Part shown: positions 1-10,138 of the stretch, one piece after another
How positions within the stretch are numbered: the stretch's first letter is position 1
How the letters are laid out: each line of letters opens with the position of its first letter
Assembly (NCBI GenBank): GCA_913009685.1
Contig: CAJVXP010000009.1
Span: forward strand, 1 to 64,000
Source of the DNA: an uncultured Bacteroidota bacterium
GTDB lineage: Bacteria; Bacteroidota; Bacteroidia; Bacteroidales; F082
Length of the DNA stretch: 64,000 bases
Reading direction: 5' to 3'
Notes under the pieces: generated by a model
Seen by the model: the letters and a program-made list of their open reading frames with translations, nothing else
Database searches by the model: none
Told to the model about the DNA's origin: nothing
Position numbers and translations under genes: made by a program

Positions 1-28
1 CTTGCCCTACACGACGATCTTCCGATCT
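1..28. other. Illumina TruSeq adapter remnant (assembly artefact at contig edge)
   Basis: Bases 1-28 CTTGCCCTACACGACGATCTTCCGATCT match 26/28 to the 3' end of the universal adapter CTTTCCCTACACGACGCTCTTCCGATCT. Confidence 0.95.
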
Positions 29-1822
29 ACCACCCATTACGTCCGGGACCGAATTATAAATCATGACAGCATGCCGGGTACGTTGCAACAGCCGGAAGAA
101 ATGATAAGAAGCTACAGCTGTTTTGGTGTGCTGTAGGGGAAGATTGTAAGCGTTTCTTAAATCGTAAGGGATGAACGATTCCTGAAAACCGGTTTTGGGT
201 AAAATCCCTTCATTTGCTCCGAGAATTATCACCCGCTCAAAATCCAGGTTTCTGGTTTCCAGCATACCCATCACCTGAATTCCGGTCAGCGGTTCACCTT
301 TCAGGCTAACTTCCTTACGTCCCATAAGTTGCAGCAATATCTTTTGAATACTCTGAAAGCCAAGATATTGTTTCTGATCGGAGAAAATTCCTTCTGCCAG
401 TTTTACTATCTGCATCATCAGTGTCAGCTGAAAACGCAACAAAATATTCTTCTTTTCCAATATCGCCGGCAATGCCTGGAGCTTCTGCAACAAATTTTTC
501 AGCTTCTCCGTAAACTGTCCGGGTCTTTCCCATCCGAAAAACAGCAACCGGAATAGACTTTTAAGTTGTTCATCCTTAGCGGACTCCATTATTTCGTCAG
601 GAGAAGCGTAAAAACGGTTTAACGGGAAGAAATCCGTATGCCGGCGCCCTTCCAGCATTTCCATCAGTGGGTTTTGCAGCAGACCATTCAGAGCCGGCAA
701 AGAAATCCGCATAGAGGCATCCTCACTACGCAAAGTCAGCAGTTGTGTCCAGCGATAAATCAAATCGTAAAACGGACTCTGCATTAGCGGGTAACCGAGT
801 GTTACATTATAATGAAACGCCGTTTCGCCATCTGCACCTGCCGGAACAGAACTCAACAGCGGAACAAGCAGTCGCTCGTCAGCGAGTATCACGGCGATAT
901 TCCGGGCATCTGTTTTCTGCACCACCAGCCACTCATACAGAAGCTGTCCGGCATATTTTACTTGTCCCATTTGCCGGGGAACCGCTGCAATTTCAATTGT
1001 TTTCTCCTGCGTCAGCAAAGCATTTCCAACCCATTCGGGTTTGTCAATTTTCAAAAACCTCGTGATTTTCCGCAGAAAAGTTCCCGCTTCATGATTTCCA
1101 TTGCTGCCACCATCAAAGTAATAGCTGTCTGCATCAATAAAAAAATGTAAATTAAAATGCTCTTTTAAAGAGGCAACCACGCTTTTCTCTGCTTCGGTAA
1201 GTGCATTAAAACCAACAAAAACATAATCAGTCCATGGTTTCTTTTCAAAATTTCCGTTACTTAGTCTTTCAGCAGCAAAACGGTATGCCATAGCTTTGTA
1301 TGCGGTTTTTTTCTCATACAAACGCATTTGAAGTCGTTCGTAATAGCCGAATAGCGAGTGGAAAAAAGCAAGATAAGCCATTTGCATTTCCGTTAAAGGC
1401 CGGTCATTCAGATTCCATTTTTCCAGCGCTTTCACTTCGGAAAGCTCGGAAAAAAGTCTGTGAGCATCAGCGAGAGAGTAATCGATATCGCTAAAATCGT
1501 TTAGCATGAGTGGCGCCCACGACAAAAAATCGTCCAGATTACGGGCCTTATCACCTGTCATCTCACGGTGAATCTTAAAAAGCTCAAAATAGGCAATCAA
1601 AGGATCTATCACCGTTAAACCGGACAGCTGCGCCATAAGCTCATCAATCGTAAGCATGTCGGGCAGCCAGTAATCACGACCGGCATTTTTGGCAAGATAT
1701 TGCTTAAGAAAGACCTGTGAACGCCGGTTGGGTAACACTACCAACGTGTGGACAGCATCTCCGTTTTCGCGGTGAACAAGAAAACCGGCTATTTCGTCTA
1801 AAAAGGACACAGGGTATGGCAT
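29..1822 (-). CDS. AddB-like / PD-(D/E)XK nuclease family protein, truncated by the contig edge
   Basis: Uninterrupted minus-strand frame reading ...MPYPVSFLDEIAGFLVHRENGDAVHTLVVLPNRRSQVFLKQYLAK...ILGANEGILPKTGFQESFIPYDLRNAYNLP...HAVMIYNSVPDVMGG then adapter. Absent from the ORF track because it has no stop. Start codon is approximate. Confidence 0.75.
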
Positions 1823-1877
1823 AAGCGTAAGCACCTGAACTTGTGCTGTTTCTATAATTTTTTCAATACAGGGAAAC

Positions 1878-3527
1878 CTACTGATACAAAAAGCGTTTAA
1901 TACTCAGTTTAGGTGTTTTTTCAAAGGGGTCGGGATGTAACACAATGCGGGAAACAGCCATGAAAGAAGGGAACTCTTTGTTCATCTCTTTCCTGTAATT
2001 TTCCAGCTTATCTTCGAGTTCTTTGTTGGAAAGCATCATGCTTTTAACCACATCATCATCGGGATAAACCAGTGCTATTAATTTTCCATCTCTTTGAATA
2101 ACAATAGATTCAGCTACGCAGGAGCGGTTATTCAGCTTCGATTCGATCTCTTCGGGATAAATATTTTGTCCCGATGAGCCGAGAATCAGACTTTTGCTAC
2201 GCCCTTTAATAAAGATAAAACCATCCTTATCCATGAGCCCGAGGTCACCGGAATGTAGCCAGCCATCGTTATCCAGCACCATTTTAGTTGCTTCTTCATC
2301 TCTGTAGTAACCAGCCATCACATTTTCACCGCGCATAAGAATTTCGCCCACCTCATTTTCAGGGTCATTCGAGTCTATTTTCACTTCTAACGTGTCAACT
2401 GCTATGCCGCAGGATCCGATCTTCGCATCTTTTGCAGGAGCATAAGATATCAACGGACCACATTCCGTCATGCCGTAGCCCACGGTAATGGGGAAGCCAA
2501 TCTGTCTAAAGAAAGTTTCAATTTCGTGGCTCAGGGCAGCGCCGCCGACAACTACTTCCACAAAATTGCCACCAAAGCCTTCGCTTACGCCTGCCAGTAC
2601 TTTTTTATAAATGAGTTTGTTCAGCAACGGGGTTTTTAGCATCCAGCTAATGGGAGACTTGTTCACCACAGGTAGAATTTTCTTCTTATAAATTTTTTCA
2701 ATAACCAGTGGCACGGAAAGGATCAGCCGTGGTTTAATCTCCTGAAAAGCGCGGGTAATAATCTGCGGACTGGGTGTTTTGGTAAGAAAGGTGATATGAC
2801 ATCCGAGCGAAAACGGAAATAAAAATTCAAAAGCCAGGCCGTAGGCATGTGCCAGAGGCAGGAATGAGACAATCTTATCGCCCGATTCCAGCGGCATGTG
2901 GGTGCGGGCAAAGCGCACGTTGGCAGCCAGGCTATTGTGCAGGAGCATAACACCTTTGGAAAAGCCCGTGGTTCCGGAAGTATAGCTAATCTCTCCGAGT
3001 TGCTCATTTCCCGTAGTGGGAAGTGCAAAATTTTCGGCATTCAGTCCCTGAGGGAACTTCTCTTTAACCCATCCGTTAAGCGAATGGATGACCTCCTCAA
3101 GATGGTCGATGCGCGAAAACAGCGGCATGAGTTCTTCCACGCCCATAACAAATTTCAATTCCAGCATTTGGTCGATGTCCAGCGTACTCCAAATAGAAGA
3201 AGCTGCGATGAATACTTTTGATTCGGAATGATTCACAATGAAATGGATATCCTTCGGAAGGAAATCCGGTAAAATGGGGACAATTACCGCACCGTAGGTG
3301 AGAACTGCAAGGTAAGCAACAGCCCAGTTGGCAGAATTTTTCCCGATAAGGGCAATCTTATCACCTCTTTTAATGCCGGTTTTTTCAAAGATAATGTGAA
3401 TTTTATGAATGGTTTCTCCCACTTCTCTAAAAGTAATGGTCTTGCCGTTGTAATCGGATACGGCTGGCTTTTCCCAGTTTTCTTTAATGGCTGTTTCAAA
3501 ATATTCAACCAAATTCTCTTTTATCAT
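1878..3527 (-). CDS. AMP-dependent acyl-CoA synthetase/ligase (long-chain fatty acid CoA ligase type)
   Basis: ISYTSGTTGFSKGV, GYGMTECGP, HSGDLGLMDKDGFIFIKGR motifs of the ANL superfamily. Confidence 0.92.
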   Translation of the reverse strand: MIKENLVEYFETAIKENWEKPAVSDYNGKTITFREVGETIHKIHIIFEKTGIKRGDKIALIGKNSANWAVAYLAVLTYGAVIVPILPDFLPKDIHFIVNHSESKVFIAASSIWSTLDIDQMLELKFVMGVEELMPLFSRIDHLEEVIHSLNGWVKEKFPQGLNAENFALPTTGNEQLGEISYTSGTTGFSKGVMLLHNSLAANVRFARTHMPLESGDKIVSFLPLAHAYGLAFEFLFPFSLGCHITFLTKTPSPQIITRAFQEIKPRLILSVPLVIEKIYKKKILPVVNKSPISWMLKTPLLNKLIYKKVLAGVSEGFGGNFVEVVVGGAALSHEIETFFRQIGFPITVGYGMTECGPLISYAPAKDAKIGSCGIAVDTLEVKIDSNDPENEVGEILMRGENVMAGYYRDEEATKMVLDNDGWLHSGDLGLMDKDGFIFIKGRSKSLILGSSGQNIYPEEIESKLNNRSCVAESIVIQRDGKLIALVYPDDDVVKSMMLSNKELEDKLENYRKEMNKEFPSFMAVSRIVLHPDPFEKTPKLSIKRFLYQ

Positions 3528-3717
3528 AAAGCAATGATTTACGTTTCGGGCTTAAAGATAACAAAAGTAAAGAAAATGCCGGCAAAATAATATAATATAA
3601 TACTCCCCGGAAATCAGACCACTGCTTAAGTTGAAAAAAGATTAATGGGGACTTCTAATAATTCCTTTCTTTTCAAGAAACAAATGTGGATATTCCGGGC
3701 ATATTGTGCCCCTTTTT

Positions 3718-4062
3718 CTATTCAAAATTGTTAAAAATTCTTTGTCTGTCTTCATTCTTTTTATCGTTTTTGTGATACAGCTCGATGAAGACAATTTTTT
3801 CTTCTTTTTGAAAGTGTGCATAAATTAATCGCAAACCTGAATTTACGCCCCGACCTTTTAATGCCCTGCAAGCAATCTTTTTCACTTTAATTACACAGGT
3901 TTCCAAATCCAAATTGTCTATGCGAAAACTGAAAGGCGGTCTTTCATCAGGAGAGAACTCCAAAATTTTTTTCACTACATCCAAATCATCGTTCAGCGTT
4001 CTGTATTTTTTCAGAAGTTTTTTCAAATCTCGTTTAAATTCTGTTAGTTCATCGAAGGTCAT
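3718..4062 (-). CDS. RelE/ParE-like toxin of a type II toxin-antitoxin pair
   Basis: 114 aa; FKRDLKKLLKKYRTLNDDLDVV...RALKGRGVNSGLRLIYAHF...IELYHKNDKKNEDRQRI pattern; overlaps the upstream antitoxin gene by 4 nt. Confidence 0.75.
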   Translation of the reverse strand: MTFDELTEFKRDLKKLLKKYRTLNDDLDVVKKILEFSPDERPPFSFRIDNLDLETCVIKVKKIACRALKGRGVNSGLRLIYAHFQKEEKIVFIELYHKNDKKNEDRQRIFNNFE

Positions 4063-4862
4063 CGTTCTTCAATTTCATCTCCGTAGTTTCTTACCGAGAA
4101 AGGAGCCTCTCTGTAAAAAGCTAATTCATAATTTATTTCCTCTCCTTCTTTTGAGGCTAACCAAGGCATATCCTTATGAGAGTAATTGCTTATGGCAGCA
4201 GCAGACCAATCGCTCATTTGTTCAATAACCTTATCAATTATCTCTTTTTCACTTGCTTTCAATTCTGTCAAATCTGCTTTTACCAAAGGCAGGTAACGCG
4301 TTTGTGGATAACTATAGTACTCGGTTTTAACGCGTTGCAATTTGCCTTCGTCAATCATTTGACTAATAATTGTGTTTAAGTTTTGTGGAACAGGACCGTA
4401 TGGTAATTTCCGGTATTTAGCACCGGTTAAATGCTCTTCATACAATTCATAGTAATTAAAATCAGAAAAATACAGCAACTTATAAAGGACTGTTTCACCT
4501 ACATTCGGTTTGCCTGCACATTTTTCCAAAATATAGAGCAACACATTTTTAAACTTATTGATATTCGGGACTGGAACAGAAATACGTTCTTCAATTTTTT
4601 GTGACTTTGCTTCAGTTTTATCTATAATATGCTGACCGGCCAAAAAATCTTCAGACATAAAATCATCTAAAGAAAAGCCCAACACCATTGACAGCCGTTG
4701 CAATTCCATAATATTAACACTTCTGTTACCTAACTCTATTTGAGCTAATGACGGACGGGATATTTTGACACTTCTCGCTAAATCTTCCTGAGATAATCCT
4801 TTCATTTTGCGTAGTTTGGTTATCCTCTGACCTATTTGTTTTTGTGACAATTTTGTATTCAT
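4059..4862 (-). CDS. XRE HTH plus Panacea (DUF4065/SocA-like) domain antitoxin
   Basis: N-terminal HTH (LRKMKGLSQEDLARSVKISRPSLAQIELG) and C-terminal KLLYFSDFNYYELYEEHLTGAKYRKLPYGPVPQNL typical of DUF4065. Confidence 0.85.
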   Translation of the reverse strand: MNTKLSQKQIGQRITKLRKMKGLSQEDLARSVKISRPSLAQIELGNRSVNIMELQRLSMVLGFSLDDFMSEDFLAGQHIIDKTEAKSQKIEERISVPVPNINKFKNVLLYILEKCAGKPNVGETVLYKLLYFSDFNYYELYEEHLTGAKYRKLPYGPVPQNLNTIISQMIDEGKLQRVKTEYYSYPQTRYLPLVKADLTELKASEKEIIDKVIEQMSDWSAAAISNYSHKDMPWLASKEGEEINYELAFYREAPFSVRNYGDEIEER

Positions 4863-5196
4863 ATCGTTTTAACTTTTACTATTCACGGGTACAAAGATAA
4901 TAAATGTTTTAATATAAAACAATGAAATGATTTAAAACAGAACAAATATTTTTTAAAAGAAGTCCTGCCTTTTGTATCCATTCACATTGGCAAGTCACTC
5001 GAAAAGCCAACTGCACAAACCAAATCTTACCAAAGAATATGGTTGCCCCGACGCTCTGGAGAAGAAAACACGGGCATATAACAGTTGAGTTTCAATAAGT
5101 CAGGAAGTCCCGTGCAGTTGTCGGGATGACTTATTTGGGCGGCGTGTTGCAATCAACCTTCCAGCACTGAGAACAAGGTGATTTTCTATGTGATTT

Positions 5197-6855
5197 TTAC
5201 TTATTTCCATAGGCTCTCTCTCCCTGCACAAAAGTAAACAGCACACGGGTGCGGAGGATATCCGCTTCCGGACAATGCATAATATCGCGGTCAAGTATTA
5301 CAAAATCAGCCAGTTTCCCCGGCTCAATACTGCCTTTTATTTTTTCATCAAAGCTTCCCTTTGCCGGCCAGATGGTTATGGAACGGAGCGCATTTTTCCG
5401 TGAAATGGCATTTTCCATTTGAAAACCGCCCGGCGGCCGGCCGTTCAAATCTTTCCGGCTCACAGCAGCATAAAATGTTTTTACGGGACTTATATCCTCA
5501 ATGGGAAAATCGGTTCCGTTCACTTCCCAGCCGTTTTGTTCCAGCAATTGTTTGTAAGCATAGGCCGTCTTCAACCGTTCATACCCAAGCCTCTCCCCTG
5601 CCCAGTACATATCCGATGTGCAATGCGTGGACTGGATGGAAGGAATAATGCTGTAATCACCGAAATAATGAAAATCGTCCGGCGAGAGCACCTGCGCATG
5701 TTCAATACGCCAGCGCCGATCATTTTTTCCTTTCAAAAAGCGGGCATAAATTTTCAACATAATACGGTTTCCCGAATCACCAATGGCGTGTGTGTTTACC
5801 TGAAAACCAGCGGCATAAGCCTTGCGGCAAATGGAGTCATAATAAGGCAGCGGATGAAGCCGCAGGCCGTAATGACCGGGCATATCGCTGTAAGGCTTTA
5901 GCAGCAAAGCACCGCGCGAACCCAACGCTCCGTCGATGTACAATTTCACCGCACTTACCGTGAGCCGGCCGGTGTGCAAAGGACCTTTGGGGAAAAAATA
6001 ATCAAAATCCTCTTCTGTAGGATCCATCATGGCATAAATCCTTATTTTCAGTAGCCCTTCCCACTGCAGGCTGTCCATGAGCAGAATATCATCTTTCGGT
6101 AATCCCGCATCTGTAACCGATGTAAGCCCCACGGCAAAACAATTTTTCTGAGCCAGCTTGAGTGCTTTAATTTTGGCACTTCTGCTCATTTCGGGGATCA
6201 AAGCCCGCATCCGGTCGGCAGCATTATCAATGAGTACGCCGGTAGGCTTGCCATTTTTCAACACTACCTCTCCCCCATCGATTTTTGTAGAAGCCGTGAT
6301 ACCGGCCAGCTTCAGCGCTTCAGAGCTGGCCAGCAAGGCATGTCCGTCGATGCGCGAAAGCACCACAGGATGGCCGGGGAAAAGCTTGTCTAATTTTTCG
6401 TTGGTGGGATATTTTTGTACAGTCCAGTCGTTCTGATCCCAGCCGCGCCCGAGAATCCACTCTTCGGGATACTTTTGTTGATGGGCTTTTAACACTTTCA
6501 ACACAGCACCAAAAGAATCTGTACCCACCAGATTAGCCCAGCGCATCAACGTTTGCCCGTAAGCCAGGAAGTGACTGTGACCATCATTAAAACCGGGATA
6601 AACAGCTTTGCCACGCGCATCGATTGTCTTTTTTGCCTCGTAGTGGTCAAGAATTTCGCGGTCTGTGCCAACGGCAAGAAACTTTCCGCCTTTCACGGCA
6701 AAAGCACTCGCCGTATCAAACTGTGGATTCACCGTGTAAACCACAGCATGATAAACAATTAAATCAACTTTCTGTTTCGACTGACAAGCGCTCATAAGCG
6801 TTATCGTTAATATCGTGACCAATGTCAAAAATAAGTAGGATTTTTTCATACACAA
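5197..6855 (-). CDS. YtcJ-like amidohydrolase, predicted lipoprotein
   Basis: Lipobox-like LTITLMSACQS; GFNDGHSHFLAYG, DGALGSRGALL, NTHAIGDSGN motifs. Confidence 0.88.
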   Translation of the reverse strand: MCMKKSYLFLTLVTILTITLMSACQSKQKVDLIVYHAVVYTVNPQFDTASAFAVKGGKFLAVGTDREILDHYEAKKTIDARGKAVYPGFNDGHSHFLAYGQTLMRWANLVGTDSFGAVLKVLKAHQQKYPEEWILGRGWDQNDWTVQKYPTNEKLDKLFPGHPVVLSRIDGHALLASSEALKLAGITASTKIDGGEVVLKNGKPTGVLIDNAADRMRALIPEMSRSAKIKALKLAQKNCFAVGLTSVTDAGLPKDDILLMDSLQWEGLLKIRIYAMMDPTEEDFDYFFPKGPLHTGRLTVSAVKLYIDGALGSRGALLLKPYSDMPGHYGLRLHPLPYYDSICRKAYAAGFQVNTHAIGDSGNRIMLKIYARFLKGKNDRRWRIEHAQVLSPDDFHYFGDYSIIPSIQSTHCTSDMYWAGERLGYERLKTAYAYKQLLEQNGWEVNGTDFPIEDISPVKTFYAAVSRKDLNGRPPGGFQMENAISRKNALRSITIWPAKGSFDEKIKGSIEPGKLADFVILDRDIMHCPEADILRTRVLFTFVQGERAYGNK

Positions 6856-6874
6856 AGTGATTGAAGTTTAAAGT

Positions 6875-6918
6875 GCCTGCCTTCGCCTCGTTTTAAACGA
6901 GGCTACGCGCAGGCAGGC
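6875..6918. repeat. Nested inverted repeat / REP-like palindrome
   Basis: Outer GCCTGCC/GGCAGGC (6875-6881/6912-6918) enclosing inner GCCTCGTTT-T-AAACGAGGC (6885-6903). Confidence 0.8.
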
Positions 6919-7170
6919 CTAAAGTTAGAGATTTCGGAGTGATAAAAGTATGTAAATATGAGTTTGTATTGACGATTTACATACATTTTTATCGTGAACA
7001 TAAATGACGTTATCCTGTAAAACTGATCTGTACTTTTTTGTCTTATACCAAAAATGACACGTCTTCAGATTATGCGGTGTATTTGTTAAGGGGACTTATA
7101 ATTAAAAATTGTGTATTTTTGTAAATGTAAATTAACAAAATAGTTTAATAATTGATAAAACACTTTAACA

Positions 7171-8367
7171 ATGCTTACGGATTTGCTTTTACAATCAAAA
7201 CAAGTCATTGAACAGGTTGACTTAACATTCAGTCGATATTTAATGGACAACATCAACTGGAATAATCGTTTAATTGCAATAAAGGGAGCAAGAGGAAGTG
7301 GCAAAACCACCTTAATTCTTCAATATATTGCCAAAAACCTGAGCGTGGACCACACCATTCTCTACATCAGTATGGAAGATTTATTTTTTTACAAAAACAC
7401 ACTCCTGTCTCTCGCCGATGATTTTGTCATCAACGGAGGAAAATATTTGTTTCTTGATGAAGTTCATAAATATCCCGACTGGTCACGGGAATTAAAACTC
7501 ATTTATGATAAACACAAAAGTCTGAAAATAGTTTTCACCTCCTCCTCTATCTTGGAAATTCACAAAGCAGCATACGATTTAAGCCGCCGTGCTGTTGAAT
7601 ATTATTTAAAGGAGCTCTCTCTGAGAGAATACATTGCTTTAAAATACAACATGGAGTTATCCACTTACAACCTTCAGGAAATATTAGAAGACCACGCCCT
7701 GATTTCGAAGAAAATTTCTAAAATAATTAAGCCGGTTTTTGAATTTAATCAATACATTTACAATGGTGCTTATCCCTATTTCAACGAAGGAGAAAAGGAA
7801 TATGTACAAAAACTCCAAAATACACTTGCACTTGTTTTGGAAACCGATCTGCCCGCAGTTTTTAAACTTGATTTCAATTTAATTTACAAAACCAAGAAAT
7901 TATTATATTCTCTGGCCACGTCGTCCCCTTTTAAACCCAATATTACCAAGCTAAGCGAAAGAACAGGCGTTTCACGACCGACACTGCTTCAACTGCTGGG
8001 CTATCTTGAGAAAGCGGAAATAATTTACCAGCTCAGGCGAAATCGTACCGGAATAAGCAGCCTGTCGAAACCGGAAAAAATATATTTACACAATACAAAT
8101 TTGTTGTATTTGCTTGCCAGTGACAATTTTAATACCGGAAATATCAGAGAAACATTCTTTCTAAACCAACTATCCACTGCGCATCATGTTAATTATTCAA
8201 ACGAAATGGATTTTATTGTTGATGGAAAGTTTTCGTTTGAGATAGGCGGTAAAAACAAGCGGCAAAAACAGATACATAATTTAAAGAATGCCTATATTAT
8301 TAAAGACAATATCGAAACCGGTATGGCCAATATTATTCCCCTGTGGCTCTTTGGTTTTTTGTATTGA
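7171..8367 (+). CDS. AAA_14/DUF4143-type ATPase (short variant)
   Basis: Walker A GARGSGKTTL, Walker B KYLFLDEVHKYPDW; C-terminal MDFIVDGKFSFEIGGKNK resembling a degenerate PD-(D/E)XK motif; upstream TATTTTTGT. Confidence 0.8.
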   Translation: MLTDLLLQSKQVIEQVDLTFSRYLMDNINWNNRLIAIKGARGSGKTTLILQYIAKNLSVDHTILYISMEDLFFYKNTLLSLADDFVINGGKYLFLDEVHKYPDWSRELKLIYDKHKSLKIVFTSSSILEIHKAAYDLSRRAVEYYLKELSLREYIALKYNMELSTYNLQEILEDHALISKKISKIIKPVFEFNQYIYNGAYPYFNEGEKEYVQKLQNTLALVLETDLPAVFKLDFNLIYKTKKLLYSLATSSPFKPNITKLSERTGVSRPTLLQLLGYLEKAEIIYQLRRNRTGISSLSKPEKIYLHNTNLLYLLASDNFNTGNIRETFFLNQLSTAHHVNYSNEMDFIVDGKFSFEIGGKNKRQKQIHNLKNAYIIKDNIETGMANIIPLWLFGFLY

Positions 8368-8416
8368 CAGGGGTTGAAATCTACGAAAGGCATGGCATCT
8401 TACCATTACCTATGCT

Positions 8417-8439
8417 CATTCGGGTTTGTAACCCGAATG
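8417..8439 (+). repeat. TTTGTAA-core hairpin, copy 1
   Basis: CATTCGGGTT-TGT-AACCCGAATG, perfect 10-bp stem, 50 nt downstream of the 7171-8367 stop. Confidence 0.85.
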
Positions 8440-8632
8440 AAAAGAGCCAAAGGATTTTCAATCCGTTGTTCAGCAGGATAATACCGATGTAAATTTAAAA
8501 ATGCTTGTTAGCGTATTTTGAAAAACAGATGGTGTAATAGTTTTTTTTTGCATAAAACCACACAAAGTCATTTGGATTTATGTATCTTTGCTCAAAAAGA
8601 CGTTCGATTTAATGTAAATATAAAAATTACCC

Positions 8633-9952
8633 ATGGAACGATTTGCAATGCAGAACCTTAAAAAATGGAAAAACAAAGATAACCGCAAGCCTCTGGTCAT
8701 AAGGGGCGCACGGCAAGTGGGCAAAACCTGGTTGATGAAAGAATTTGGGGAAAATGAATATGAACAAACCGCTTATGTGAATTTTGAGAGTTCTAAACGG
8801 TTAAAATCACTTTTTGTTGATGATTTCGACATCCAAAGGATTATTACTGCTTTGCAAATTGAAACCGGGATACAGATAAATGCAAAAAACACGCTTATTC
8901 TTTTTGATGAAGTTCAGGAAGCGGAAGGAGCCATTACTTCACTAAAGTATTTTTATGAAAATGCTCCGCAATATCATATTATAGCAGCCGGTTCGCTGCT
9001 TGGTGTGGCCCTGCACCAAAAAACATCCTTTCCGGTGGGAAAGGTTGAGTTCCTTCAACTCTACCCGCTATCGTTTTTTGAATTTCTATTGGCAATGGGG
9101 CAGAAACCGTTGCTTGATTTGTTAAACAATAAAGATTGGCCGCTTATAAAGAGTTTCAGGGAAAAGTACATTCAATATTTGCGACAATACTATTACATTG
9201 GCGGCATGCCCGAAGTTGTACGCTCATTTAAAAACAATAACAATTTTCAGGAAGTAAGGGATATTCAAAAGCAGATACTTTCGGCTTACGAACAGGATTT
9301 CTCAAAACATGCCCCACACGGAATTGTCCCCAGGATCAGGATGCTGTGGAACTCCATACCGGCACAATTGGCAAAAGAGAATAAAAAGTTTATCTATAAA
9401 GTTGTTAAAACGGGAGCAAGGGCAAAAGATTATGAACTGGCCTTATCATGGCTTACCGATTGTGGTTTGGCATACAAAGTTACACGTTCGTCAAAACCGG
9501 GCATTCCGCTCAAGGCTTACGAGGATAACCATGCCTTTAAACTGTTTGTTGTTGATGTCGGGCTTTTGGCAGCCATGGGTGATATTGATGTGAAGACCTT
9601 ACTTGAAGGCAATTTAATTTTTGAAGAATTTAAGGGGGCTTTAACAGAACAATACGTACTTCAACAAATCAAGACCATTTCTGATATGGCAATACATTAT
9701 TGGTCTGCCGAGCGGTCAGCTTCTGAAATAGACTTTTTGGTACAATATGCAGGGGCTGTAATCCCTGTTGAGGTAAAAGCCGGGGAAAACCTGCAAGCTA
9801 AAAGTCTGAAAGCATTTTGTCAAAAGTACTCCCCTTCCCTGGCCATCAGAACTTCAATGTCTGACTACAGAAAAGAATCCTGGCTGATAAACATTCCGCT
9901 GTATGCTATAGGCAAGTTAACTTCAATAATAAAAAAACAAAACGGAAAATGA
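8633..9952 (+). CDS. AAA_14/DUF4143 ATP-binding protein
   Basis: GARQVGKTWLMKEF, LILFDEVQ; C-terminal SEIDFLVQYAGAVIPVEVKAGEN. Confidence 0.92.
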   Translation: MERFAMQNLKKWKNKDNRKPLVIRGARQVGKTWLMKEFGENEYEQTAYVNFESSKRLKSLFVDDFDIQRIITALQIETGIQINAKNTLILFDEVQEAEGAITSLKYFYENAPQYHIIAAGSLLGVALHQKTSFPVGKVEFLQLYPLSFFEFLLAMGQKPLLDLLNNKDWPLIKSFREKYIQYLRQYYYIGGMPEVVRSFKNNNNFQEVRDIQKQILSAYEQDFSKHAPHGIVPRIRMLWNSIPAQLAKENKKFIYKVVKTGARAKDYELALSWLTDCGLAYKVTRSSKPGIPLKAYEDNHAFKLFVVDVGLLAAMGDIDVKTLLEGNLIFEEFKGALTEQYVLQQIKTISDMAIHYWSAERSASEIDFLVQYAGAVIPVEVKAGENLQAKSLKAFCQKYSPSLAIRTSMSDYRKESWLINIPLYAIGKLTSIIKKQNGK

Positions 9953-10138
9953 CAAAAGCAAATCATTGCAGGGCACCGTATCAACAGGATAAAGGCTCTT
10001 TTTTTGGTTTATATCCGGAAATTGAACAGTCTTCCAATACTTTTTCTAAATTAGTAACCTGAGTTCGATATAAGACTTACCTACGGAAAGTCTACAAAAT
10101 GTGAGATTTGGAGCAAAAAAACATGTAGGAATAGCGGG

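Noticed and set aside
745-1150. Plus-strand ORFs of 106 and 112 aa near the left edge
   Set aside because: Opposite a continuous AddB-like minus-strand frame missing from the track because it runs off the contig.
4863-5196. Integron attC-like site near the TA genes (…CACGGGCATATAACAGTTGAG…)
   Set aside because: Only vaguely similar to cassette-associated sequence; no integrase, no second site and no clear attC core pairs.
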